DNA of 64,000 nucleotides, from positions 6,125,997-6,189,996 of the forward strand of contig NC_012871.2 in assembly GCF_000003195.3 (NCBI RefSeq), read 5' to 3'. Below, one piece after another: positions 11,601-21,661 of the stretch (positions are counted from its first letter, which is position 1; each line of letters starts with the position of its first letter). The translations under genes and the position numbers were made by a program. This stretch comes from Sorghum bicolor (Eukaryota > Streptophyta > Magnoliopsida > Poales > Poaceae). The notes under the pieces were generated by a model, which made no database searches, was not told the origin of the DNA, and was given only the letters and a program-made list of their open reading frames with translations.

Positions 11601-14460
11601 TTCTAAAAATTTGGTCAAAGTTTAAAATGTTTGACTTAGGACAACTCTAGAAATTGATTCTTTCGTGTACGGAGGGAGTATGTAATAGGGTTCACAGAAA
11701 CCAGCCACTGCTAAGGCCATCCTCAGCGAGAGTTTCATGACCCAGTTTCCAACACATCTATATTTTAGAAACAATGCATAGGAGTTTCATGGGGATAAAA
11801 CTCTCTCTACTTCCACTAAACTCTTATCATTTCTTTCTTCATTAATATAGCGTCACATCAGCATACTTAATGTGCATGAAACTCTAATAAAACTTACAAA
11901 CTGGCCTAATGCTCTGGCGGTACTCCATTACTATAATATGAATTCACGTACACAACAGAGGTGGGTGAGAAGAACATAATAGGGGTGGGTGGGCACGACA
12001 TCTTAACATGTAATTTTACTTTCAGCTAGTTTCTTTTATATATTAATTGCCCTATAAATATAATTGGTTTTTGTAAACATATATAGACATACTACTCTAT
12101 GTTTATTTTCTCATGATAGTAGATGTTGCTAATTTAGTAGTAAACACAATGGGATATTTTACTTTGTTCTTAATAGCAAACATACAAGTGTTGCAATGGG
12201 ATACATAACTTGTTGTTGGTCACATGGACGATTGTGGTTTAAGATTTATCGATGATCATGCCACATGTTTCAATTCATCCTTTGATTCAAACTTTGTACT
12301 TTGTCTAGACATATATTGATCTAACTAGTATGGGTGCTAGAAGTTTAGAGATTATCAATGATTGTCTCATGCATTCCAAATCTTTTTGGGATTGGACTCC
12401 ACATATGATCAAACACTAAGGTCTAACTTGTACAAGCATCGGAGCAACTGTCAGACCGCATGAAAACACTCTAAATTCTAATTCGTTTTGGAACTCGACA
12501 TAGCACCGTGCTAGGACATGCCACTTGTATCGGCTCAGGAGGGACTAGCTAGGTTCATTAGATCCTCATTTGAACTTGTGTGCGATGTCAGATTTAAAAA
12601 CCTTATCCCTTTAATATGAGGTACTAATAATATAATAGTAGAGTGTGTAATTAATTTAAATGCAAATTGAATTGATTACTTGGATTATTATTATGATTTA
12701 CAGTGGCAGAGGTGGGTAATTTAGAAGCAAATTCTAGGTTACTTCATTAACTTTTATGATGGTATATAGGTTTGAAATTTATATGCAGCTTTACAGGTTT
12801 AGTTGATATTGTTTCATAATATATTACATATGTGAGTAGTTTAGATACATATTTATTTACGAGTTACTTATGTTATTTTTTCATAATGGAAAAATCTGGA
12901 TTATTTTTAACCTTTCAAAAGAATTTGGATATATATTACATATGTGAATAATTTAGATACAGATTTATATTTAGTTTAGGAGTTACTTAATGTTATTTTT
13001 TCATCATAATGGAAAAACTTGATTATTTTTAGTTTAACCTTTCTAAAGAATTTGGATATGTAACGCCCTGCATCCAATTCCAATCCAAAATCCAGAAATT
13101 GCTTATATGGCTCAACTTCACATGTCCTGCACTTTCATCATCACTTCACTTCGTGTAAAAGGATTAACTAAGAGGTGCTACGTTTGGAATAACAAGGCTT
13201 ATAAGGTGACCCTCACCCTCCTAAATTTTCAAGGTGGTACTAAATCCACCAACCACCACCACACGTGAGCTATTTGGGCCACATGGGCCAAGTTTATCAC
13301 AACTACAGGCTACTAATGGGCTGGGGTGTTACAAGCTATTTTTTAGAAACCTTAAAAATATTTAGTGGCTATATTGATCAAAGTCTACTAAATTGATTAC
13401 TGAATGCTTCTAATTTTGCTGATTGTTTATACTATTTCTTTCTTTTTTTCTACAGTGTCTTGTGAAATTGACACAGTGGCCGTGTTGGGCCTTCAATTAA
13501 TTATAGCAACATATTATTACATAGCTAATATATGAAATGTAGATACTGGAGTGAAGATGCGAACATATATGCTCACCTTTTATCCTTAAGGAAACTCGAT
13601 ATGATGTCGATGGGATGTTTATTCTTGGTCGATGCTTTGGTGCCAGCAAGAAGTACAACATCGTCAGTACTATCAGCTGTCACCTGTTGCAGAATGGCAG
13701 CCAGAACCCCCATCATGCTATGACTTGAATTCACCGACACAAAAGCCCGAGCCTGGAACCGATGTTGAATGGCTTCATACACAAGACGGGCAAGGGTCGT
13801 TTTACCCATCCCGACACCTCCAACGATGCATGCCATCTTGAGCTGCCGTACTGTGCTCTCGTCTTCCCCTACCAGCAGGTGTTTGACGAGGGTATACCTC
13901 GGTTCTTCCATCTCCACAAGCTTTGAGATGTCGACCTTGTGGACGACATAGGGATCAACGACTCGAGCGGGCCACTTATTGGCAGGACCAGAGTCGACGG
14001 TGGATTTTGTTCTTGAAAATGAGCTGCAGAAGAAGGTGGTGGTGTGGGAAGAAGTCTCCGTCTTCCACTTGTTGCGGCACCGCTGGTACACATCAACTGC
14101 CTTCCTCTTGAGATCCTGGAAAGGACGGCTCGGATGGTTGTTCTTGGCCTCCATGAAACGCTTGCCGTCGTTGCTGCGACCCATAGTGAGGATGAAGTCG
14201 TCGATGGCGTCGTTCATGTCGTCGGCGAGACGCCACGCTTCCATCCTCAGCGCCTTGCCTGCCGCATCATGATCGGCCTGCCTCTCCCATACCACCCAAA
14301 GGATTGAGTGGACGGACTTGAGCTTGGATCCGATGAGCTTCACGTCCTTCCGAGTCCGCCGCCGAAGCTGGTACTCACCGCGGCGGCGAACCAAAGCGCT
14401 CAGCTTCGCTACGACGGGCCCCAGAGCCCCCGTGGCTGCGGTCACCGGAGCCTCCTCCAT
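8686..14460 (-). CDS. CC-NB-ARC-LRR (NLR) immune receptor, NLR-A
   Basis: Two exons: 14460-13577 and 11260-8686. The junction is exact: AG|GTGAGC donor at 13577/13576 and TTGTACAG|GT acceptor at 11261/11260, with the split codon restoring Arg and leading into kinase-2. Total 1152 codons, usual for the family. The start is the ATG at 14460; no upstream in-frame ATG was seen. Residues about 5-130 are an Rx-type coiled coil with an EDVID-like DDMNDAIDD. P-loop GGVGMGKT is at 214-221, kinase-2 YLVIVDDIW at 296-304, RNBS-B GSRIVMTSR at 322-330, GLPL as GIPLA at 392-396, RNBS-D CLLYCSIYPE at 466-475. The MHD position reads MHR (520-522). Regular 23-residue LRRs (LPxEIGxLxxLxxL type) follow from about 600 to 900. 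Known role of the family: intracellular recognition of pathogen effectors; the cognate effector is unknown. A 31-bp duplication shifts the frame near the C-terminus. Confidence 0.9.
8752..8813 (-). repeat. 31-bp tandem duplication in the NLR-A 3' coding end
   Basis: AGAAGAGAGGTGTTCATAG occurs at 8752 and again at 8783 (the identity extends to 26 bases, period 31). Because 31 is not a multiple of three, the duplication changes the reading frame and replaces the last residues of NLR-A relative to the single-copy state. It lies beyond the LRR domain. Confidence 0.85.
11430..11678. mobile_element. Stowaway MITE in the NLR-A intron
   Basis: 249 bp with TIRs CTCCGTCCACGAAAGAATCA (left) and the inverse of TGATTCTTTCGTGTACGGAG (right), flanked by TA on both sides (11428-11429 and 11679-11680). 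TIR sequence and TA duplication are those of Stowaway (Tc1/mariner) MITEs. It folds into a near-complete hairpin and is transcribed with the intron if NLR-A is expressed. Confidence 0.85.
11680..13575 (-). other. Remainder of the NLR-A intron
   Basis: The intron spans 11261-13576 (2316 bp). Apart from the Stowaway it is AT-rich, with no open reading frame of note. A short imperfect direct duplication is visible near 12830-13060 (ATATTACATATGTGA...TTTAGATACA and ...TTATTTTTTCAT, each twice). Confidence 0.6.
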
Positions 14461-14605
14461 GCCTCCGGCGACCGGCGAAGAACACAAATCCCGCCGGGCG
14501 GCCGGGTTTTGTTAGGTGTGTCTGATGAGTGGGTGATAGTGGAGGTGGGGGTGGATTTCCAAATAAACACTTCCGGCCGGTGACGACGCCGTCTCGTCTC
14601 CTTCA

Positions 14606-14613
14606 ATATATAT
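14606..14613 (-). promoter_or_regulatory. TATA-box candidate for NLR-A
   Basis: A minus-strand ATTATATATATTGAAGG lies about 146-153 bp upstream of the ATG at 14460. A start site some 30 bp downstream would leave a 5' leader of roughly 120 nt. Prediction from sequence only. Confidence 0.45.
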
Positions 14614-14619
14614 AATGTT

Positions 14620-15290
14620 GCACAACTAATTAATCTGAGATTACAAAGGACGACGTGGGGGTTAAGTGGCTAACGTCGCTTCTTAAAACGCACATGATTT
14701 CTTTGTTCTGGTCAAACCGAACCGAACCCAAATGTTGTTGCTTTGATTCAAAAAAATGCACTTACGATTTATTTTTGACAGGGAAGATTTTACTTTACTT
14801 TCTTAAACCGTCTTAAGGAGGAGTTTAATAGCTTTATAAATCCCAAATGTATAGTTTTATTCTTTTTTATTATAAATATTTAATTTTATGGTTCATGTAG
14901 CATCGTCGAGAACCGACCCAAGAGAGTTTTATCCTCGTAAAACTCATTTATCTTATTAGAGACATTATCATGTCATTAAAAATACTTATGTGACAACTTA
15001 TTAAATATAGATGAAACTCTTATTGAGACTGATCTTATGTCCTATATTCATATTTTTTTTCCTATTTGCTTCATGTGTGTTTGACATGTTTAGTTCAAAC
15101 TATCTACTGCATTCGCATTCTAATTTCTAACACAATACTTATGTTGCCATCTTTTTTTTAATCTTTATTCAGTTGTAATAAGCTTTAGCTACAAATTATC
15201 CACATATTTTCTCAATCTCTCTATTCATAGTTTTCCGGATCGTATTGTATACTTTCACATGTGTTTTGGTGTTTTGATATACAACTTTTA
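14620..15290. other. Intergenic, no feature recognised
   Basis: AT-rich sequence upstream of NLR-A. I see no coding region. A short MITE-like stretch (TAAAACTCATTTATCTTATTAGAGAC) lies near 14935, but I could not place both termini. Confidence 0.5.
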
Positions 15291-16125
15291 TTTTGGTCAT
15301 TTCAAAAAATGATAGTAACATTACTCACAAAATCTACATCTCTCTCATAAGTTTCATAAAACTACAAGAGAGATGTATAATATATTATGAACAATGTTAT
15401 AACCACCATATCGGATAAACAAATGACCAAACAACCAAAATAAACTTTGTAGATCTTGAGAAGTTATAGAATTATGTAGTTGGCAACTTTTTTATTTGAG
15501 TTCATCTTGTCATGCAAAACTAAGTTTGAATTTCAAAAATTCAAATTTCAAAATTTTCAAATAACCTTGATGGAAAAACCACCTAAATGAAAGTTGTAGA
15601 TCTCAAAAAGTTATGAAACTTTGTAGTTGCTAACTTTTTTATTTGAGATCATCTTATTATACAAAACTACGTTTGAATTTTAAAAATTTAAAATTTGAAT
15701 TTTTCAAACAGATAGAAAAACAACCTAAATAAAAACTGTAGATCTTACAAAGTTATGAAACTTTATAGTTGACAACGTTTTCATTTGAGTTCATCTTCTC
15801 ATGCAAAACTACGTTTGAATTTCAAAATTTTAAATTTTGAATTTTTCAAACTATTCAGATAGAAAAACAACCTAAATAAAAGTTGTAGATCTTGAAAATT
15901 TATAAAACTTTGTATTTGATATCTTTTTGATTTGAAATTATCTTGTCAACAAAAAATTTGTTTGAATTTCTCAAATTTGAAATTTAAATTTTGTAAACAA
16001 CCTCGGATGGAAAAACTACCAAAATAAAAGTTATAGATCTCTAAAAGTTATAAAATATTATAGTTGACAACTTTTTTATTTGAATTCATTTAGAGCTTCA
16101 AACAAACATTTTACACTCGATTTTA
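15290..16125. repeat. CACTA-type internal repeat array
   Basis: About five to six diverged tandem units of roughly 130 bp, each carrying AAAGTTGTAGATCT, AAAGTTATGAAACTTTGTAG, TTTTTTATTTGA and TTTGAATTTCAAAA in that order. The same unit array occurs inside the bounded CACTA element at 60564-62366, so this is probably the interior of a related, now end-less, CACTA transposon. No CACTA terminus was found around it. Confidence 0.6.
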
Positions 16126-16190
16126 GTATAATATGCGGGGAACCAACACAGACTCTAGACACATATGAGTTGTGACGGTGTGGTGAATTA

Positions 16191-16422
16191 GGCCTTGTTT
16201 AGTTGGCAAAAACTTTGCTTTTTGGCTACTGTAGCACTTTCGTTTTTATTTGACAAACATTGTCCAATTATGGAGTAACTAGGCTCAAAAGATTCATCTC
16301 ACAAATTACAGATAAACTGTGCAATTAGTTTTTATTTTTATCTATATTTAATGCTCCATGCATGCGACCAAAGATTCGATGTGACGGAGAATCTTGAAAA
16401 TTTTTGCGAACTAAACAAGGCC
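16191..16422. mobile_element. PIF/Harbinger-type MITE, GGCCTTGTTTA family, copy 1
   Basis: Begins GGCCTTGTTTAGTTGGC and ends CGAACTAAACAAGGCC. The interior motifs CTGTAGCACTTT, AGATTCATCTCACAAATTACAG, TGCATGCGACCAAAGATTCG are shared with the copies at 21132, 27949, 29765, 31839 and 58634. The target duplication is not clear here (TTA left, GAG right), so one flank has changed. Confidence 0.8.
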
Positions 16423-17714
16423 GAGTGGGGGCCTCCCCTGATTTTATTTTTTGCTGTTTTTTGTGTATTTTTTCAGATTTTTATTTTGTCGAGTGTCTTT
16501 CAGATTTTTAGATCGAGATGATCCCAAAACATGCTATATTTGGCAGCCATTTGATTCCCATTTTCTCCACTGCAACCTGATAGTATTCAAGTCCAGCCTC
16601 ACTTGCCGCTTGCTCTGTCGTCGGTGATCCTGTCCAACCTCCAACGTGCATTGTGGCTTCTTGGACCTGGAGCCTGGCGAGATTCGTTGAATACTTGGGA
16701 GATCTTAATTTGCTCTGTCGGTGATCCAATTCAACGTGCAGGAGGCCTGCTTGGGTTTTTTTTTTCTGAAAGCCTTGGGTTATGCGTTACTGGGTTTCAC
16801 AAAAAAGAAAAGATTTTATTACAGTTTATAAATAACCTAAGATAAAGTAAACCCGAAGTCTGATTTCAGGCGATGTCTTTTGTGCCGAAATGGATCATCC
16901 AAACTGATTTAGATACTCTCGTATTCATTTTAATTTATATGTATTGAGGTGTAAATAGTTTAAGTTATATTCCAATTTACTTTTGAACGTATGGGTTGAA
17001 GTAGATATACGAGGGTATCCAAACTGATTTATCCCCCTACAGACTTGCTCCTTTGACTTTATTATCATTAATTGTCTGAGATACGATATCTCCCTTCCCA
17101 ATTTAATAACATAATAGTGCCTTAAAATACTAATCGACGTTGTCCGAGGAGGAAACAAAGCCATTGTTCCGACGTCGTGGCATGCCATTTTCTAAAATTC
17201 ACATCTAGAGAGCATCTCCAAAAGTTTTTTTATCTTATCTTCTAGTCTAGAGTGTTAAAATTAAGGTTTAAAAAAAGGGCACCCTCATATACATACAACG
17301 TCCTATATTTAATGGCATCATATAAATCACACGTGCTTTCTATTTCTTAAATTTAGGGTGATACATTGTCCACCCTATAGTAGAGAAATATTTAGGTGGT
17401 TTTTTTTGGGTCATCAGGATGCATTCTGTATCTAGGGATATAGGGGAATTTATACCTGAGAACTACCCGGCCGGTGCATCTCTTTTGAAATGTTAAATGA
17501 ATCTTAAAGCAAAGTGTCAATTAATTAATTATTTGGATTGTTTTCTATGCAAAATAGAATGATGTTACCAGAAAGAAGAATGTGATCCATTGGTAAAGCA
17601 ACTCGAGATTCGAGCTGCAAACGCATGAGATGAGATTCGAGCTGCATGACAAAGGACTAGGAAGCTATTCTGCTGCAAGTGTCATGCATGTGGCTATGAT
17701 CCTAAGATCATTAG
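16423..17714. other. Intergenic, no recognised gene
   Basis: A minus-strand frame at 16508-16729 (LARLQVQEATMHVGGWTG, then GLEYYQVAVEKMGIKWLP) has ordinary amino-acid composition and could be an exon remnant, but I cannot name it. A T-rich run CTGTTTTTTGTGTATTTTTT lies beside it. The rest is AT-rich without structure I can identify. Confidence 0.4.
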
Positions 17715-17919
17715 GGATCAAGGGTTAACCATTTACCGGAGGATGATCGGTGAAGGGGGTGAGATCGAGGGAGATTAAAATTAATTTGTTATTGCTTCCA
17801 AGATCAATTACACGATATAAATAGGCCACTAACCACCTGGAGATAATAATTCTCTTAATTTGTAGCCAATAATTGCTAGCCTGGCCAGTAATGCCCCTGA
17901 TTGTTAGCCTAGCCACTAA

Positions 17920-18150
17920 GAGCAAGTATTATAGTGGGCTGTAAGCTCGCTAAATGCTGAGATGGAGGAGAGAAGGGAGGAGAGAGAGGAGAAGCAGCAG
18001 CCAGCTTAGGCACAGGAACCAAGAAACTTTGTGAGAGAGACAAGTGAGTCATATATTAATAGTGAATATCTCATTATTGTATGAGTGGGCTGTAAGAAGG
18101 CTGTAAAAAACCTTACAGCCAGCAAGTAGACTGTATTATTAAACTTGCTC
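17920..18150. mobile_element. Tourist-like MITE
   Basis: Starts GAGCAAGTATTATAGTGGGC and ends with the inverse, ...TGTATTATTAAACTTGCTC. TAA flanks both ends (17917-17919 and 18151-18153). The 3-bp TAA duplication points to the PIF/Harbinger superfamily. Confidence 0.8.
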
Positions 18151-18153
18151 TAA

Positions 18154-18513
18154 GGCCAGTCTCAGTGGGGGTTTTCACCAGGATGTCATGCACATTTATT
18201 ATAGCGTCATGTCAGTAAAATTGTACTTTTTGCATGAAACGAAGAGGAGAGAGAAGGAAATAGTTTCACCATGGTGAAACCCTGCGGGCGTTGTTTTCCA
18301 CGCGGTGAAACGGGATGAAATCCCCACTGAGGGCTAAATCGTTTCACCATGTTGCATGCGATCCAATCATTTTGCAATAATTAAATGCTTTGCCCAGCCC
18401 AGGAAATCTCAAGGTGAAACTCATGCATTGTGGAGGTTGTTTTATTATTCGTTTCATTGATGCCCGGATTGGTTTTGGAAACAGTGCATTAAAACGGGCC
18501 ACTGAGACTGGCC
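18154..18513. mobile_element. Tourist-like MITE, second family
   Basis: TIRs GGCCAGTCTCAGTGGGG / CCACTGAGACTGGCC with TAA on both sides; the left TAA is shared with the right TAA of the preceding MITE. Inside are inverted blocks around TTTCACCATG. It therefore inserted next to, or in the target duplication of, its neighbour. Confidence 0.8.
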
Positions 18514-18632
18514 TAATGCCCCTGATTGCTAGCCACATGACATCTGTCCCTGCTCGACGAGCAACTCATTCCCCAAGGTGCCGCATACCGGCCTGTTTGT
18601 TCCCCTGCTACTCCCTCCATTCTGGTTTGTTA

Positions 18633-18856
18633 GGGCACTCTCAATGCTAGAAACTACATGTAGTTTCTATACCTATTAATTTCTATAGACACTATGTTTA
18701 GAAACTATGCTTCTAATGGATAGTTTCTATGCGATAATTTGTTATCCAATCATATTCATTCTCTCTCCATTCTCAACCAAATCACTTTATGTCTTGGATT
18801 TCGCGTAGACATGGTTTTTAGACCCAGTTTCTATGGTTTCTGCATTGGAAGTTCCC
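18633..18856. mobile_element. Tourist-like MITE nested in the mariner element
   Basis: Ends GGGCACTCTCAATGC and GCATTGGAAGTTCCC, flanked by TTA on both sides. It interrupts the left mariner TIR; removing it with one TTA restores the TIR match to the right end. This gives the order outer MITE, then mariner, then this one. Confidence 0.8.
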
Positions 18857-19182
18857 TTAGGCATATCAACAAAATCTCAGATACCAAGGAGAGTAATAAA
18901 CACACACGTTAATACATGCAGCATAGAGTACGGTGATTACGGGGATTAAACGCATGAAGCTGCCATGCAGCCGGAGAGCTGAACCGATCCATCTTCCTCG
19001 AGCGCGCGTGTATAGCCGGAGTAGTTTTGTATTTTTTCCGAATCGCGCGGCAAGAGTGACGCGTTTTTTTCAACGCTGTGGCAAAACATGCGAGCCATCC
19101 CTTTTAAAAATTTTGCATGGCGCCTTTCCAACCCAGTCGTTCGCGCCACTAAAACAAATTTGGGACAGTATCAACTACATTC

Positions 19183-19190
19183 TTATAAAT
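19183..19190 (+). promoter_or_regulatory. TATA-box candidate of the mariner-type gene
   Basis: TCTTATAAATTGCC lies 60 bp upstream of the ATG at 19250, a normal spacing for a short leader. Confidence 0.45.
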
Positions 19191-19249
19191 TGCCCTCCGG
19201 AGCCCTGTCTTCTTCATCCCCATTCATCTTCCCATCATAAACTTTAGCC

Positions 19250-19475
19250 ATGGCAAACCCACAACGAGATGTTGGCATTGATCTAAATGAACAGGTGCCA
19301 GTTCATGACATTGATCTCAATGATCTGTTGCCTGTACATGCTCATGTAGCAGTTGATGTGGTGGAGCGGCGCAATACCGTTGAGGTTTACCTGCCAAATC
19401 CTAGCGATTGGGATGACATACCGGAAGATTTGTTTCAGTTCAACAATACCGAGTTTTGGGAAGCGAATGAAGAAG
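19250..19475 (+). pseudogene. Mariner-like transposase gene, first exon only
   Basis: The ATG at 19250 sits in a strong plant context (AGCCATGGC). The first 75 codons are acidic and contain IDLNEQVPVHDIDLNDLLPV, the repeated IDLN/DLN motif I associate with N-termini of grass mariner-like transposases. A canonical donor AAG|GTAAGT follows at 19475/19476. The frame stays open by chance to 19705, but the intron sequence in it is not transposase-like. The helix-turn-helix and DDD catalytic parts are missing; sequence continues straight to the right TIR. The mariner assignment depends mainly on the enclosing TIRs and TA duplication. Confidence 0.55.
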
Positions 19476-20335
19476 GTAAGTTGTATCCCTGCACGTGGAG
19501 CTGTCATGGTGACAGATTCGCCGAGACAAAAACAATGAAAGAGAAAACACAAAGAAAAAAAAAGAGTGCAATACGTACAAATAGCACCACTGCACGTCTC
19601 TTGGAGTCGCCTGCATGCAAATGCTTCGTATTCTCACCCAGCGCTATGGAAGTCCATTTACTGCGTGAGTGTTCCAAAGCATTGATGCCTAACATAGCAG
19701 ACTAACTCCAAAACGTAAGAACGCCTAACAAACCAGAATGGAGGGAGTACTAGCTAAAATTATTTTAGCTACTCTTGAGTGACTAATGGAACTAAACTAT
19801 TTTAGCTTCTTTTAGTCAATGTGTTCGGAACTTTAGCTACTAAAGTGATTAAAGTTTAGCTAGCTAAAATTTAGCATGGGGAATCAAACAGGACCTTAAT
19901 ATAGCGTGGAATCAAGCCTTTTACATCTCAACTTATCTTTTTTATTTAAAACTAAAATATAAATAACTGCAACTATATCCTCTTAGAACCCATGAAAGGA
20001 ACTCCAGTTACTAGTTTCATGTGGAATGAATAGTGGAGGATGTACCAGCCCACTAGTACGCTGGACCTGTCCAGCACCAAGGCGGGTGCCAGAACAAATG
20101 AGACGGTCACGGGCGTTGATGTTTGTTGCTAGCTAGGTTGTGCGCTGATTGTTCGTCCACGAGACTAGTTTCAATTGGATACCTGAATGTATAGGCGAGT
20201 CCGAGTGGTTGAATGTGCATGCTGCAATTTGCTGCTGCTGCGGGCTGTGCATCTTTCGCACCATTTGTTGGACAAGGTTTCCTTGTCTTGCTGTTTTGCT
20301 CCTCAGATGATGGCCACCAACAATTTGCGGGTTGG

Positions 20336-20960
20336 GGGATAACCATTGCCAGGAGGATGGTCGGTGAAGGGGGAGATTGAGAGGAGGGAGATTAGTAAAT
20401 TAGTTTGTCATTGCTTGATTCATCCAAGTCTAACTACACGATATAAACAGGCCACTAACCACCTGGAGATAATAATTCTCCCAATAATTTGTAGCCCCTA
20501 ATTGCCACCCTGGCCACTAATGCCCCTGATTGCTAGCCTGGTCACCAATGTCCCTGATTGCTAGCCTAGCCACATGACATCTTTCTCCCCTCAACGAGCA
20601 GCTCGCCCTCGAGGTGCCACAGACCTACTTGACATGATTTAGGATTAATAAGTCTTTTACTCAAATACAAAATAAATTTGAACTGCAACTATGACCTTCT
20701 GGATCCCATGGAAGGAGCTCAACCAAGGCGGGTGCCAAAAAATAATGAGACGGACCACGTTCTATTCTTGCTGTTGGGTTGTGCTGGTTGTTCATCGCAC
20801 CAGGAGACCATATATCCAGATCTCTACTTTAGATAGAGCCGCCACATGTATACACAAGGCTTTAGTGGTTGAACGTGCAGGCTGTGATTTGCTACAGTAG
20901 TGGCCTAGACAGCACGAGCATCTTCCATATCATATGCTATAGTACCTATTAAACTTTAAC
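20336..20960. repeat. Tandem duplication, copy 2 (MITE-free)
   Basis: Aligns with the three blocks of copy 1 and directly follows it head to tail. It lacks all five transposons found in copy 1, which therefore inserted after the duplication, or were absent from the duplicated template. Confidence 0.75.
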
Positions 20961-21131
20961 ATCCTCCAATGATGGCCACATAATGGCCGTGGAGATAGCA
21001 GGGACATGAGAGCAAGCATCTTGGACTCCTATTCTTCTTCTTTTTCGGATCTTGGGTCTTGAGCATTGTGTTTAGAATGATAGTACACCTTGTGATACTC
21101 TCATAGATCAGGATCTTGATCCACGTTTTAG
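20961..21131. other. Short intergenic spacer
   Basis: No feature recognised between the tandem duplication and the next MITE. Confidence 0.5.
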
Positions 21132-21661
21132 GCCTTGTTTAGCTCCTAAAAACTTTTAAGATTCTCTATCATATCGAATCTTTATATATATGCATAGAGT
21201 ATTAAATATAGATAAAAAATAATTAATTGTACAATTTGTATGTAATTTGCAAAATGAATCTTTTGAGCCGAGCATCTCTAACGTTTGGCAAAATTCGTTT
21301 TTCAAATATTTTTGTTTGTCAACTTCTAAAATAATATTAGGACAAAAAAAAGATATTATCTCCAACAGTTTGTCAAATCTCGGTTTCAAAAACCCGAGCC
21401 TCGCTGAGCGAGCAAAGAGCCCCGCTAAGCATGAGTAGAAATACCGATGCCAAGCATGGAGCCCGCGTGCATAGTTAGATGCTAGACAGAGAGATATGCG
21501 AAGTTAGAAAAGATAAGAATTGAGATATCAAACTGTTGGAGAGAGTTTTTTCTCGTTTGGCTAAAAAAGATATGGATGAAAAAGTCATTTGCCAATTGTT
21601 AGAGATGCTCTGATGTTTATGGTTAGACAATGCTATAATATTAAAAAAACGCCAACTAAAC
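21132..21661. mobile_element. GGCCTTGTTTA-family MITE, copy 2, interrupted
   Basis: Left half begins GGCCTTGTTTAGCTCC and reads through to AAAATGAATCTTTTGAGCC near 21269. A degraded right half (ATGGTTAGACAATGC...GCCAACTAAAC) resumes after 21610. The gap is the 341-bp MITE at 21270-21610. Confidence 0.65.
21270..21610. mobile_element. MITE with GAGCATCTCTAAC termini, nested
   Basis: Starts GAGCATCTCTAACGTTTGGC and ends GCCAATTGTTAGAGATGCTC, a clear inverted pair. It interrupts the GGCCTTGTTTA-family MITE. The target duplication is not legible. Confidence 0.75.

Larger units (their letters stand above)
18611..19747 (+). mobile_element. Mariner-like (Tc1/mariner) deletion derivative
   Basis: TIRs begin CTCCCTCCATTCTGGTTTGT and continue to 26 identical bases once the nested MITE at 18633-18856 is removed. 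TA flanks both ends (18609-18610 and 19748-19749). It carries a promoter and the 5' exon of a transposase-like gene, but the catalytic domain is missing, so it is a non-autonomous derivative of a grass mariner-like element. Confidence 0.8.
18590..19895. mobile_element. Outer MITE split by a mariner-like element
   Basis: The left end GGCCTGTTTGTTCCCC (18590) pairs with the right end GGGGAATCAAACAGGACC (19878-19895). The interior (GCTAAAATTATTTTAGCTACTC...) is present only on the right of 19748, because the mariner-like element at 18611-19747 entered near its left end. The outer TIRs are imperfect, and the superfamily is uncertain (hAT-like or Harbinger-like). Confidence 0.65.
17715..20335. repeat. 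Tandem duplication, copy 1 (loaded with MITEs)
   Basis: Copy 1 of an approximately 0.65-0.7 kb unit. It is recognisable in three blocks: 17715-17919, 18514-18589 and 19896-20335. Together these align in order with copy 2 at 20336-20960 (shared words include CACGATATAAA, GGCCACTAACCACCTGGAGA, AATGCCCCTGATTG, AAGGCGGGTGCCA). The gaps between the blocks are exactly the MITEs listed below. No coding function was seen. Confidence 0.75.

Noticed and set aside
13573..14487. Earlier start of NLR-A at 14487
   Set aside because: The codon there is TTG; the first in-frame ATG is at 14460 and matches the usual N-terminus of the family.
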